NCBI RefSeq assembly: GCF_032477075.1
Contig: NZ_JAWDXO010000012.1
Location: forward strand, 56,530 to 120,529
DNA length: 64,000 nt
Reading direction: 5' to 3'
Source: Fusobacterium sp.
GTDB lineage: Bacteria > Fusobacteriota > Fusobacteriia > Fusobacteriales > Fusobacteriaceae
Shown: piece after piece, positions 18,473 to 27,639 of the stretch
Position numbering within the stretch: position 1 is the first letter of the stretch
Layout of the letters: every line of letters begins with the position of its first letter
Position numbers and translations under genes: made by a program
The notes under the pieces: model-generated
Told to the model about the DNA's origin: nothing
Seen by the model: the letters and a program-made list of their open reading frames with translations, nothing else
Databases searched by the model: none

Positions 18473-19120
18473 CTATTTATTGTGGTTTTTTATAAATTCA
18501 TATCCATTTTTAATATGTTTTGCCATAAGTTCAGATACTTTTTTCTCATCTCTTTTTTTCAAATATTCAAGAATATCCAAGTGCTCTTGTACTATTTCCT
18601 TTCTTCTCACTGAATATCTTCCTGAAATATCTCTATCATAGAGGATAACTACCATAAGCTCATTGAGGAGTTTACTTAATCTTTGATTTCCTGCTATTTT
18701 CAACAATTCATTATGAAATTCTGTATTTAATTCTATAAGTATTTCGGGAGTTTTTGCTTCATTACATTTCTCTAATATTTTTTCTAACACTTTTATATCT
18801 TCTTCAGTAATATTTCTAACTGCTAATTTTCCTACCATTCCTTCTAAAGCTTCTCTACATTCATATATTTCTAATAAATCTTTTTGTTCTATTCCTTTTA
18901 CAATTACACCTTTCCATGAAGCTACTTCTATGAGCCCATCTGAAGCAAGTTTTCTAAAAGCTTCTCTTACAGGAGTAGGACTTACATCAAACATTTTAGC
19001 TATGGACGTTTCTGTTATTTTTGTTCCTCTTTCTAATTCTCCATCCATTATAAGTTCTTTCAATCTGTCATAAACTTTTTCACTTAAAGTTTTTTTATTA
19101 TCTAATTTTATAAACTTCAT
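18473..19120 (-). CDS. GntR-family regulator, FadR/FCD subfamily
   Basis: A 215-residue regulator. The winged helix is at residues about 10-75 (ETSIAKMFDVSPTPVREAFRK is the helix-turn-helix, quoted as ETSIAKMFDVS and PTPVREAFRK). The all-helical FCD ligand domain follows with metal-binding His residues in EFHNELL, EHLDIL and KHIKNG. FCD regulators usually sense organic acids or amino acids. GGGGAGG precedes the ATG. A palindrome at 19194-19213 upstream recurs before the GltS gene at 27.5 kb, which suggests that distant operon as a target in addition to autoregulation. Confidence 0.88.
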   Translation of the reverse strand: MKFIKLDNKKTLSEKVYDRLKELIMDGELERGTKITETSIAKMFDVSPTPVREAFRKLASDGLIEVASWKGVIVKGIEQKDLLEIYECREALEGMVGKLAVRNITEEDIKVLEKILEKCNEAKTPEILIELNTEFHNELLKIAGNQRLSKLLNELMVVILYDRDISGRYSVRRKEIVQEHLDILEYLKKRDEKKVSELMAKHIKNGYEFIKNHNK

Positions 19121-19193
19121 TATTCCTCCCCAATAAAAACTTTATTTTACAAGAATATTTTACTATATAAAATTAATAAATTCAATTTTAAAA

Positions 19194-19213
19194 TAGAATA
19201 TATTCTACAGAAT
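19194..19213. promoter_or_regulatory. Candidate operator of the FadR-type GntR regulator
   Basis: Two overlapping inverted repeats: TAGAATATATTCTA (19194-19207) and ATTCTACAGAAT (19202-19213), about 75 bp before the regulator start. The second is one base from the centre of the palindrome at 27510-27529. Confidence 0.5.
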
Positions 19214-19607
19214 AATTTATTTACTTTTAATATTTTGTATCTTTTTCCATCTTTAGATTTTTCAAAATTATTCTATTTTCTGAATAAATTATAACAAATA
19301 ATCTTATTATTTCTATGTTATATTCAAGTACATAAATAATTTTTTCTTACTTCTATGTTTATCATATTTTATTATTTATATATAAAACCTTCTTTCTGTT
19401 ATTGTATTCATTTAATATAAATGATAAAATTATAATGTTAGGTTTTATAATAAAGAAATAAAAGTATTGTTACAGGAATATTATTAATATTATTTAATTA
19501 TTATATGAAAAACAAATGAAAAAAAATAAAATATTAAAGAAGTTTTTAAATGATATTTATTTAAATTTTAAGATATAAAAAATCTAGAAAAAGGAGAAAC
19601 AGCTATT
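19214..19607. other. A/T-rich intergenic region
   Basis: About 390 bp between the GntR and YcxB-like genes, presumably holding the promoter of the latter. I see no credible open frame, RNA or long repeat. Confidence 0.6.
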
Positions 19608-20105
19608 ATGAACATATTATTTGAAAACAAATACTACAATGAAAAAGATCTTTATGTTGAATATATAAAAGATGTACATTGCAAATATACAAGAAAGCTT
19701 GGATATATTCTCTTAATTTTAGGAGTATTTTATAGTTGCCTTTATATCTTTAAAATAAGAACAATCCCTATACTAATATTAGCTATACTTTTATTAGCTT
19801 TTTCATTACGACTTATTACCATCCATAAAATCTATCAAAAACATCTCAAAAAAAATGCTTTTAATTTACATAATGGAAAAATTTATGAATCTATTTTTCA
19901 ATTCACAGAAAATAAAGTAATTTTAAGAGAAGGATCAATCTTAATGGAATTTGATTATATTCAAATTAAAAATCTAAAAGAATATAAATTGATTTATACC
20001 TTAATGATTGGAGAAAAACAAGGACTATTATTAAAAAAAGATAGTTTTTCTATTGGTACTTTTGATGAATTTAAAAAATTTATAGTCAATAAGATTAAAA
20101 AATAA
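19608..20105 (+). CDS. YcxB-like membrane protein
   Basis: A 165-residue protein with two adjacent hydrophobic helices at about residues 30-70 (YILLILGVFYSCLYIF and IPILILAILLLAFSLRLI), followed by a cytosolic domain. The tail, with hydrophobic beta-strands and GTFDEFKKFIVNKIKK, resembles the YcxB-like domain. Function is unknown. AAGGAG precedes the ATG by about 12 nt. It is one of few plus-strand genes and stands alone. Confidence 0.6.
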   Translation: MNILFENKYYNEKDLYVEYIKDVHCKYTRKLGYILLILGVFYSCLYIFKIRTIPILILAILLLAFSLRLITIHKIYQKHLKKNAFNLHNGKIYESIFQFTENKVILREGSILMEFDYIQIKNLKEYKLIYTLMIGEKQGLLLKKDSFSIGTFDEFKKFIVNKIKK

Positions 20106-20136
20106 TTATTGAGTTTACTTTACAAAAAATATATAA

Positions 20137-20174
20137 AAAAAGGATAGCATCATTTAAAATGATATTATCCTTTA
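20137..20174. terminator. Bidirectional terminator
   Basis: A hairpin with arms AAAGGATA and TATCCTTT plus inner CATCATTT/AAATGAT pairing, flanked by A and T runs. It lies between the convergent YcxB-like and DUF6282 genes. Confidence 0.7.
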
Positions 20175-20276
20175 ATATAATTGAATAAAATACATAAATA
20201 ACAATTTCTTTTCTTTAATTAAAATTTTATAGTTCTTTTTTCTTCAAATAATTTCATATATTAGCTTCCTCATATC

Positions 20277-21131
20277 TCAGTTTTTAATTAAAAATTTAGG
20301 TACATTACATATTAAATTTTTAATATCTTCTTCTTTAAAATTATTTTTTAGCAGTACTTCTACAAAGTTTATAAATTCTTCTATTGGCTTTTTTCTTTCT
20401 ACTTGACCTCTATCTGTAGATATATAAATATTTTCTGTTCCAATTTCTCTTATTGTCCTTATCATATGCTCAACTGTACAGTTGCTTTCAGCAATATTAT
20501 ACCAGCATTTTTCAATTTTAACTCCAATTTCAGCTAATTCTTTTTGTTTTTCCAAAGGCATGTAAGTTCGTTCCCATTCTGGATGAGTTAAAACCATTTT
20601 TATATTTCTTTTTCTTCCTTCTTTACAAAGAATTATAGATTCTTTAGCAGAAATATGTCCTGTAGCCAAAGGTACTCCATATTTTGAGACAATATCAAAA
20701 ATATCATATACAGCTGGTAACAGCTGATCTTTTTCATTTAATATTTTTATTCCTGGTCTTTTAAAGAAATCACCCTCCATATCACCATGTAATAAGCAAT
20801 TATAAGCATCTCTTGTTGGCATCCATACAATAGAGGCTCCTAAATTCAGTGAACTCTCAAGAGCATAGGGATTTAATCCTCCTACTGGCCAATTTAAGAC
20901 AATTCCTCCATAAGCCTTAGTTTTATATTTTTTGGAATAATTCATAAGTAATGCCCTTGCTCCAGTTGGTTCATAATGATTTTTTATTAATACTCCACCT
21001 AAACCAACCTTATCCGCTTCATCCATCAATTGAAAATCATTTAAAGCTCTTTTTACATGAGATGGATAAGGGTGAATATGTAAATCATAAGCTCCTTTGA
21101 TTAATTCTATAGCATGACTTCTATTTTCCAT
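20277..21131 (-). CDS. DUF6282-type amidohydrolase-like metallohydrolase
   Basis: A 284-residue TIM-barrel-like protein with metal-ligand motifs in order: DLHIHPYPSH near residue 16, KNHYEPTG near residue 50, TGHIS near 158, LTHPEWE near 180 and STDRGQ near 238. This pattern resembles amidohydrolase-superfamily enzymes grouped as DUF6282. The substrate is unknown. It is the last gene of a hydrolase-transporter-metallohydrolase operon controlled, by position, by a divergent RpiR regulator. CAGGAG precedes the ATG. No signal peptide. Confidence 0.7.
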   Translation of the reverse strand: MENRSHAIELIKGAYDLHIHPYPSHVKRALNDFQLMDEADKVGLGGVLIKNHYEPTGARALLMNYSKKYKTKAYGGIVLNWPVGGLNPYALESSLNLGASIVWMPTRDAYNCLLHGDMEGDFFKRPGIKILNEKDQLLPAVYDIFDIVSKYGVPLATGHISAKESIILCKEGRKRNIKMVLTHPEWERTYMPLEKQKELAEIGVKIEKCWYNIAESNCTVEHMIRTIREIGTENIYISTDRGQVERKKPIEEFINFVEVLLKNNFKEEDIKNLICNVPKFLIKN

Positions 21132-21285
21132 TATTTTTTCTCCTGTAATATTCTATCATATTCTTGATAATTAAATATAAAAACACTTGAATTTAATGTA
21201 CTTACTAATACCTATTAATATTCCACAAAATTCCAATCCAGTTGTAGCAATACTATTTTGTTTTTAGCATACAATCTCCAATAAT

Positions 21286-22674
21286 CTAATTCTCAATAAT
21301 TTCTTTTTCACCTAATCGCAATTCACTCATTGGGATACTTAAGCTATACGAACCATATTTCCACTTGCTTACTAATAACATTCCTACTCCTACTATCATT
21401 AATACAGTTCCCACAGGAATTAAACCAGTATTTACTACTATAACTGGTATCATTGTCACCAAGAATAATTCTACAATGGACTGAAGGGTATAAGCAGTAC
21501 CAAAATCATCTAATGTTCCTGTTTTCATTTCAGGATCAACTATTCTTAATAATGTAATTCCTATTGCCACAACTCCTGTAATATATCCAAATATAAAAAT
21601 TGATCTTTCAAACCAAAAATTTCTGAATAGTTTTCTTCCAACAAAGAATACTAAAATATATGGCCATAATATTCCTAATAGACATAGTACAGCTATTGGT
21701 CCAAGGAAATCAAGAACAACTGATATTTTTATTGTGGCTATCCCAAAAGCTACTAAATAATCTGTTACACAGCTTCCTATTCTATCCACTACTTTTTTGT
21801 CCACATAAGTACCATAGCCAACTTTATTTAAAGTCCATTGAATAAAAACTCCAATTATCATAGTCAAGCACATAAGTGGAATTTCAATGTTTGGTAAATA
21901 TTGTTTATATAAATTATAAATACCATATCCTATTCCTGTAGTAACTAATATTAAAGCAATATGCCATGCCAAAGGATCCATTGCCATTGGATGAATTGTT
22001 TCATCCCCCATAGAAGGTCTTTTTTCTTCAGGAATCATTCCTGTCTTACATTCAATAGGTAAAGAACCAATAGCATCTATCATCCTAGTAGCTTTCTTTC
22101 TAGTGGCATAATTAATACATATAATTCCACCAAATATTCCCACAAGTAATCCCAATGTTGCAAAAGTCTGCCCTATTATTATTCCATCATCTCTCCCCAA
22201 CATAGTATTCAATGTTCCACCAATGGCAGCAGCATATCCATGCCCTCCCATAAATCCTGAAGGTAAAAGTAATGCAATTTCTTTAAAAACATTTGGAAAT
22301 AGTAACATCATCAAAGCTCCACCAAATAAGCAAGCAGCACCAAAACATATTATTTCACTAGACATATTTATCAGGAAAGTATTTCCAACTTTATTAACTG
22401 TTTCTTTTAAACTAACTTTTTCTGTTTTTCCTAAAAATAATCCAGAAAATAAAACACAAACAAGTAAATAAGCATATGACCCTGTTTGGTCACTAAAAGG
22501 AACTATATTTAAAAATTGTTTTCCTGAAAATAATGCTAAAAATCCCGCAATCAGTGATGAAGGAATATAAAAATTTTGAAAGAACTTTACTTTGCTTCTT
22601 AGCATTTGTGCTATAAATAAAAAGCCAGACATTATACAAAAATCCATTAACATAGAATATGCTGTAAACCTCAT
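21286..22674 (-). CDS. ESS/GltS-like sodium:carboxylate symporter
   Basis: A 462-residue polytopic membrane protein with roughly 11-12 hydrophobic segments. The motif PSGFMGGHGYAAAIGGTL in the middle is the GltS-type substrate loop with its GGHG signature. It is larger than classical glutamate symporters (about 400 residues), with a hydrophilic insert near residues 195-230 containing KATRMIDAIG and EEKRPSMGDE. It probably imports an organic acid or acyl-amino acid handled by the hydrolase upstream and the metallohydrolase downstream. GGGGG precedes the ATG. Confidence 0.82.
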   Translation of the reverse strand: MRFTAYSMLMDFCIMSGFLFIAQMLRSKVKFFQNFYIPSSLIAGFLALFSGKQFLNIVPFSDQTGSYAYLLVCVLFSGLFLGKTEKVSLKETVNKVGNTFLINMSSEIICFGAACLFGGALMMLLFPNVFKEIALLLPSGFMGGHGYAAAIGGTLNTMLGRDDGIIIGQTFATLGLLVGIFGGIICINYATRKKATRMIDAIGSLPIECKTGMIPEEKRPSMGDETIHPMAMDPLAWHIALILVTTGIGYGIYNLYKQYLPNIEIPLMCLTMIIGVFIQWTLNKVGYGTYVDKKVVDRIGSCVTDYLVAFGIATIKISVVLDFLGPIAVLCLLGILWPYILVFFVGRKLFRNFWFERSIFIFGYITGVVAIGITLLRIVDPEMKTGTLDDFGTAYTLQSIVELFLVTMIPVIVVNTGLIPVGTVLMIVGVGMLLVSKWKYGSYSLSIPMSELRLGEKEIIEN

Positions 22675-22742
22675 CCTTTTCCCCCTTTTTAGAATGCAGC
22701 TGAATTTGAATAATCAGCTGCACCCATTTTAATGTATATTAT

Positions 22743-23675
22743 CTATTTTAAATATTTCTTAAAGAATGCCTCCATTGCTTCTATTAATCCTACAAATTTT
22801 GGATCTTCATCAAACATCCATTCATTATGCTTTCCTTCCACATAATATATTTCTTTTGGCCCATTGGCTAATCTATAGGCTTCTTCTGCTTCTATTTTAT
22901 CATGTAATTCGTTATATCTTCCATGACCTACAAATAGAGCCTTTGGTGATAATTTTGATAAAGTATTTTCTATATTAAATCGTAAAAATGATTCTCCAAT
23001 GACAGAAGACATAGGAGTTGGGAACTCTTCTCCATTATTGATACCATTAGCCTTATCAGATACTCCTCCATTAATTTTTTTCAATGTTTCATCTATGTAG
23101 AAATTTCCACTTTCATCTATATTAGGATAACATACATAAGGATGTCGTAGTACTGGATCTCCAGTAGTTGCTCTAGTTACTTTATCTTCTTTCAGCATTC
23201 TTAGCATTTTATTATATTTATCATTTCCCATACCCATTCTCATCCAACGTACACCATTTACAAAAGAATTTAATGTAGCCACAGCTTTTACATCTTCCTC
23301 TCTAGCTGCTACTTCTACACAGACAGCTCCTCCTACTCCCCAACCAACTAAGCCTATCTTATTAGGATCTACCTCTGGCTGCACTTTCATAAAATTAACT
23401 GCATTTGAAATATCTTCCACTTCTCTTTCCAAAGTTGTATATTTAGGATATCCTTCACTTGGTTTAAATCCTCTATAATCAAAACCTAAACATACAAATC
23501 CCCTAGCAGTAAAAGCTCTTGCAAACATAGCGGGATAGACTATATTTAATCCTGTCCAACCAGAATTTGCTAATATACAAGGTCTCTTCTCCCCAGCCTT
23601 ATAATCATCAGGTAAATAAATAGTTCCTACAATTTTTTCACACTCACTGTAAAAAATAATATCCCTTGTTTTCAT
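22743..23675 (-). CDS. Alpha/beta hydrolase-fold protein lacking the catalytic serine
   Basis: A 310-residue alpha/beta hydrolase of the dienelactone-hydrolase/acyl-esterase kind (FVCLGFDYRGFKPSEG near residue 60; the final His is in KHNEWMF near residue 283). The nucleophile elbow, normally GxSxG, reads G111-W-G113-V-G115-G, and the codon for residue 113 is GGA, so the expected serine is glycine. The protein may be inactive, use another chemistry, or act as a binding protein. The ATG lacks a good ribosome site; the strong GGAGG lies upstream, before a 4-codon ORF within an inverted repeat. First gene of the ESS transporter operon. Confidence 0.78.
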   Translation of the reverse strand: MKTRDIIFYSECEKIVGTIYLPDDYKAGEKRPCILANSGWTGLNIVYPAMFARAFTARGFVCLGFDYRGFKPSEGYPKYTTLEREVEDISNAVNFMKVQPEVDPNKIGLVGWGVGGAVCVEVAAREEDVKAVATLNSFVNGVRWMRMGMGNDKYNKMLRMLKEDKVTRATTGDPVLRHPYVCYPNIDESGNFYIDETLKKINGGVSDKANGINNGEEFPTPMSSVIGESFLRFNIENTLSKLSPKALFVGHGRYNELHDKIEAEEAYRLANGPKEIYYVEGKHNEWMFDEDPKFVGLIEAMEAFFKKYLK

Positions 23676-23685
23676 AAAATACTTT

Positions 23686-23720
23686 TGTATGATAAAGCGT
23701 AGTTAATTATTTATCATACA
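23686..23720. promoter_or_regulatory. Inverted repeat in the leader of the hydrolase operon
   Basis: Perfect 11-bp arms TGTATGATAAA (23686-23696) and TTTATCATACA (23710-23720) with 13 nt between. On the minus strand the second arm overlaps GGAGG-ATGT-ATG and a 4-codon ORF (Met-Ile-Asn-Asn-stop). It could be an RpiR operator or an mRNA hairpin controlling translation. Confidence 0.5.
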
Positions 23721-23756
23721 TCCTCCTTTTTAATTTATTTTGATTGTGTTAATTAT

Positions 23757-23785
23757 GTATTACTATATAAAAAGCAAAAAGTCAA
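23757..23785 (-). promoter_or_regulatory. Candidate promoter of the hydrolase-ESS-DUF6282 operon
   Basis: Minus-strand TTGACT (23785-23780) and TAATAC (23762-23757) with 17-bp spacing, about 40 bp upstream of the inverted repeat. Confidence 0.45.
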
Positions 23786-23920
23786 CCTTTTTATTTAAAA
23801 AAAGAATTTTTATTCCTTTATAAGATAAATAAATTTCTTTTTATTATTATTTAAAACTTCATATTTCCTTATTTTTATGATACAATCTATTATAAAATAT
23901 TTATAAGTGTGAGGGAGTTT

Positions 23921-24787
23921 ATGAGTGAAATTAATATTATAGAAAAAATTGTAAAAATAAAAGATTTTTTACCAAAAAAACAAAAAATTCTATGTGAATA
24001 TATAATCTTAAACTATTCTGAAATTGGATTAATGAGTATAAATGAACTGTCAGAAAAATCTGGTGTTGGAACAACTACTATTTTGAGATTAACAAAAGTT
24101 TTAAATTATTCTAGCTTTAGTCATTTTAAAAAAGATATTTTTAAAAACTCAATGACTACTAACATTTCTTCTTATGGTGGCTTAAAAGAAAGTTTTAAAA
24201 ATATTACTGAAAACAAAAATTCTGATATTTTAAGTGTTGTTTCTTACGAATTGCTTTCATCAATAGAAAATTTTATTACACCACAAAATATTAAACAAAT
24301 TAATAAGGCTGTGGAAATGATTGTAAAAGCAAAACAAATAAATATCTTAGGATTACGTTCTTCAAAGGCTGTTGCTTCATATTTAGAAGCCATGTTGGGT
24401 CGCATTTCTCCCAATGTTAAGCAATTAAATAGTGATTCTGAATATTTATTTGATAATATTATTAAATTAAGAAGTAATGATATCTTAATAGTTTCTTCAT
24501 TGTGGCCTTGTACTAAAAGGACTATTACTGTCTCTGATTACTGTCATAAAAATAAAATTCCTATAATCCTATTAACAAATACAATATTAAATCCCATTGC
24601 AAAATATGCTAACATTGTCATTGATACTAATTCCGCCAATAAAAATGATGGAGTTATTCCAAATATGATTGTGGCTGAAGCCATTGTTAAAGAAGTTTGG
24701 AAAAAAAATCCTTCTAAATATCAAGAATATCTTGATAATTTGGAAAATCTTTTGGAAGAAAATGATATTTTTATTTGGAATAAATAG
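23921..24787 (+). CDS. RpiR/MurR-family regulator with SIS domain
   Basis: A 288-residue regulator. Residues 1-75 form the HTH_6 domain (SINELSEKSGVGTTTILRLTKVL), quoted in two parts as SINELSEKSGVG and TTTILRLTKVL. Residues about 110-260 form a SIS sugar-phosphate isomerase-like domain (INILGLRSSKAVASYLE, DILIVSSLWP). These regulators sense phosphosugars or related metabolites. The ATG at 23921 follows GAGGGAG closely; an earlier GTG is in frame but badly placed. It is divergent from the hydrolase-ESS-DUF6282 operon and is its likely regulator. Confidence 0.87.
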   Translation: MSEINIIEKIVKIKDFLPKKQKILCEYIILNYSEIGLMSINELSEKSGVGTTTILRLTKVLNYSSFSHFKKDIFKNSMTTNISSYGGLKESFKNITENKNSDILSVVSYELLSSIENFITPQNIKQINKAVEMIVKAKQINILGLRSSKAVASYLEAMLGRISPNVKQLNSDSEYLFDNIIKLRSNDILIVSSLWPCTKRTITVSDYCHKNKIPIILLTNTILNPIAKYANIVIDTNSANKNDGVIPNMIVAEAIVKEVWKKNPSKYQEYLDNLENLLEENDIFIWNK

Positions 24788-24810
24788 AATAGTAAAAAGA
24801 AACCAAAAAC

Positions 24811-24860
24811 TTATACTGCACCCTCTATCTTATTTATCTAAGATAGAAAGTATAGTTTTT
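24811..24860 (+). terminator. Terminator after the RpiR regulator
   Basis: Arms CTATCTTA (24825-24832) and TAAGATAG (24839-24846) around TTTATC, followed by a TATAGTTTTTTAT tail. Confidence 0.7.
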
Positions 24861-25114
24861 TATGACTAAATTGACAAATAGGAAAAAAGTTAAGATTTAT
24901 TAATGGAGATTAAAGAGAGAAAATGGAAGTTTTATACATTAAGAAATATTTTAGAAAAGAATATAAAATAAGGTTATAAAATGAATTAAAGTATAGGAAT
25001 ATAAAAAAAGGTCATTCATTTAAAAAATATCTTTTTAAAAATTAAAAAATTATAAGATATTTAATAGTATAATTCTTCTAGAGCCATTTGAAAGACACAA
25101 CAAAAAATGAAACC
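24861..25114. other. A/T-rich intergenic region without a recognised gene
   Basis: Between two convergent terminators. Only very short frames are present (about 21 codons from near 24903), with no ribosome site or family resemblance. Confidence 0.5.
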
Positions 25115-25192
25115 TTATAAAAAATCACCCCAAAAGATAGAAAGATTTTTAGATAAAATTCTAAAATATCATTTTTCTTTTGGGGTAATTTT
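25115..25192 (-). terminator. Terminator after the M29-like gene
   Basis: Long arms AAAATcACCCCAAAAG (25121-25136) and CTTTTGGGGTaATTTT (25177-25192), followed on the minus strand by a run of six T. Confidence 0.8.
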
Positions 25193-25217
25193 AATTTAAG
25201 ATTATATAGGATATCGA

Positions 25218-26192
25218 CTAAATCATCAGTTCTCCATTTTTTAATATTACTACACCATCAGCAATAAGAGTTGGTTTTGTCATTATAAGATCATAGTGGC
25301 AAGCTGCCTTTATTATTCCTCCTAAAGTTATACTTGTTCCAACTCCTATATGAAGTGAACCAAATACTCCTTCATCTTCAAGCATACTTCCTGTAAATTT
25401 ACATTCTGGATTTAAACCTACTCCAACTTCTGCTATATTATATACTTGTGGATCTTTTTTATCTATCCAGTCAGCTGCGAGTTTCTTAGCCTCTTCTCCT
25501 CCTGAAATACTTTCAGGAATAATATAACCATCTTTTACTTCTACTTTTACTGGAGTTTTTAATAATCCTATTCCAATGTATGGTATACTTGCATCTGCAA
25601 CTATTACTCCATTTGCAGTTCCTTCTACTGGTGATACATTAGCTTCTACAGTTGGTATAGGTCCAAATTTTCCAGGTTCTACCAATCCTGTCATAGCATT
25701 TCCTCTTCTTCCTTTTCCTGAAAGTTTTAAGTTTGTTCCCATAGGAGTTGTTATAGTTATAACTTCCGCTCCTGCCATTGCAGCTGCTACTTTCTTACAA
25801 TTTTCTGCTGCTTCATAGAAGTTTGCATTTACTCCCCCAGTTATCATTTGATCCTCGTTGAACTGTGTAAGCATTACTCCTCTTGAACCAGCTGCACATG
25901 CATCTTTTACTGCATGAGTATGGGTTATTGATGTAAATACTGCTCCTATAAATGCATCTGATTCCTTCATTGCAGCTGCTATTGTTTTTGGAGGTTCCTG
26001 TCCATCTCTCTCTCTTGGTGTCATTATATGTATAGTAGGTTCTGCTCCTGCTACTATTATTGCTGCTGCCAAAGCTTCTGCTATTCTCATTTGTTTAGGT
26101 TCTGTAACTATAACTACATTTTCTCCAGCTTTTACCCCTAAATTTATTTCCACTATTGCCCTTGCTCCTTTAGCCATTAATATTTTTTTCAT
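25218..26192 (-). CDS. M29 peptidase/NicX-like metalloprotein
   Basis: A 324-residue cytosolic protein resembling the M29 aminopeptidase superfamily, which also includes the 2,5-dihydroxypyridine dioxygenase NicX. Visible features are VKAGENVVIVTE near residue 20, AEPTIHIMTPRERDGQEPP near residue 50, the glycine-rich ISGGEEA near residue 240, and late metal-type residues in AEVGVGLNPEC, GSLHIGVG and ACHYDLIM. The actual reaction is not certain. It lies 43 bp after a GltS-like transporter, so it probably acts on what that transporter imports. GGAGG precedes the ATG. Confidence 0.68.
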   Translation of the reverse strand: MKKILMAKGARAIVEINLGVKAGENVVIVTEPKQMRIAEALAAAIIVAGAEPTIHIMTPRERDGQEPPKTIAAAMKESDAFIGAVFTSITHTHAVKDACAAGSRGVMLTQFNEDQMITGGVNANFYEAAENCKKVAAAMAGAEVITITTPMGTNLKLSGKGRRGNAMTGLVEPGKFGPIPTVEANVSPVEGTANGVIVADASIPYIGIGLLKTPVKVEVKDGYIIPESISGGEEAKKLAADWIDKKDPQVYNIAEVGVGLNPECKFTGSMLEDEGVFGSLHIGVGTSITLGGIIKAACHYDLIMTKPTLIADGVVILKNGELMI

Positions 26193-26234
26193 ATTTACCT
26201 CCTAATATTTTACATGTTTCTATATTATTTTTTA

Positions 26235-27428
26235 TTATTTATATATATTTATAAAAGCCACTATTATTGCTGAGTTAAAAAAGTTTATAAACAAGCTTCC
26301 CACTAATGGAAGTATAAAAAATGCTGTTGGAGCAGGTCCATATTTTTCTTCTATTGACTGCATATTTGCCATAGCTGTTGGTACAGCTCCAAGTCCAAAT
26401 CCACAATGTCCAACTGCCATCATTGCAGCCTCATAATTTTTTCCCATTACTCTATATGTAAAGAAGACTGCACATAATCCCATTAATATAGTTTGTGCTA
26501 TTAATAATATTATCATTGGAACTGCAAGATCTGTAAGCTGCCATAATTTTAAACTCATCATTGAGAAAGCTAAGAATAATATCAGCGAAATATCTCCTAT
26601 TATTCTAATTTCATTTTCTTTTATTTTTAACCAAGTTGAATAGTCAGCAATATTTCTTATTATTGCTGCTGCAATCATAGCTCCAACAGAAGCTGGAAAT
26701 GTAAGTCCAGTTTTTTTTAAAAGCATTGATATTATACTTCCAAGAGCCATGGATACTAAAAGCTGATAAACAGCTGAGTATATTCTTTTTTCATCAAGTT
26801 TTTCATTTCCTTTTTCAATTTCTTCTATTCCTTCTACTTTTTCGGCTGCTTTTCCAGTTAAAAGTTTATACTTTTCAATAAGAAATTTTCCTATTGGTCC
26901 CCCTGTCAAACTTCCTGCTACCAATCCAAATGTAGCTGCTGCTAAAGTTATAGTAAGCGCATTTTCAAGTCCTGCCTCTTCTAAAACTGGAGCAAATGCT
27001 GCAGATGTACCATGTCCTCCTGTCATTGGTATTGAAGCTGTTGCCAATCCTACCAACGGATTCAAACCTAATAATTTTGCTAGATATATTCCTAAAAAGT
27101 TTTGTAAAATAACAACTATTATAGAAACTATCAAGAATTTTATAACCTTTGGTCCACCTTTTTTTAGTAATTTATAACTTGCAGTAAATCCTATACTTGA
27201 GTAAAATGCAAGCATAAATACATCACTGAGAGCAAAATTAAATTTAAAAGTAAATAATCCTGTGCTGTAGCCAATTGATAATAAAGTGGTAAAAATGAGC
27301 CCTCCTATAACTGGTATAGGTATGCAAAATTTTCTAAGTATTTCTACTCTTTTTTTAATATAATCTCCCACCAATAGAACGATAACAGCCAATGCAGTTG
27401 TAAGGAACAAGTTTAAATCAATTACCAT
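26235..27428 (-). CDS. Sodium/glutamate symporter family transporter (GltS-like)
   Basis: A 397-residue polytopic membrane protein, close to the length of GltS. Duplicated inverted-topology halves are suggested by SIPMTGGHGTSAAFAP near residue 130 and VGHCGFGLGAVPTAMANM near residue 345, the paired re-entrant loops of this family. It has about 10-11 membrane segments. It is likely to import an acidic amino acid or a related compound. GGAGG precedes the ATG. A 20-bp palindrome lies about 80 bp upstream. It forms a two-gene unit with the M29-like gene. Confidence 0.87.
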   Translation of the reverse strand: MVIDLNLFLTTALAVIVLLVGDYIKKRVEILRKFCIPIPVIGGLIFTTLLSIGYSTGLFTFKFNFALSDVFMLAFYSSIGFTASYKLLKKGGPKVIKFLIVSIIVVILQNFLGIYLAKLLGLNPLVGLATASIPMTGGHGTSAAFAPVLEEAGLENALTITLAAATFGLVAGSLTGGPIGKFLIEKYKLLTGKAAEKVEGIEEIEKGNEKLDEKRIYSAVYQLLVSMALGSIISMLLKKTGLTFPASVGAMIAAAIIRNIADYSTWLKIKENEIRIIGDISLILFLAFSMMSLKLWQLTDLAVPMIILLIAQTILMGLCAVFFTYRVMGKNYEAAMMAVGHCGFGLGAVPTAMANMQSIEEKYGPAPTAFFILPLVGSLFINFFNSAIIVAFINIYK

Positions 27429-27509
27429 AATTTTCCTCCTTTATTCTCAGTGATTTTTCTATAGAACTGCTTTGGGCTTTTATAATGTCACAATCATTTT
27501 TTAAACATT

Positions 27510-27529
27510 ATATATTCTATAGAATATAT
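27510..27529. promoter_or_regulatory. Perfect 20-bp palindrome upstream of the GltS gene
   Basis: ATATATTCTATAGAATATAT is fully symmetric. Its core ATTCTATAGAAT matches the ATTCTACAGAAT upstream of the FadR-type regulator at 11 of 12 positions, so it is a candidate target of that regulator. Confidence 0.55.
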
Positions 27530-27639
27530 TATATTTTAAATTTACACTTTTTTATCCAAAAAGTCAATAAAAAATCTTATTTTCTTACATAAAAATAAAT
27601 GAGTTCCAATGTTAAAGGAGTTATTGTAAGAAAAAATTT

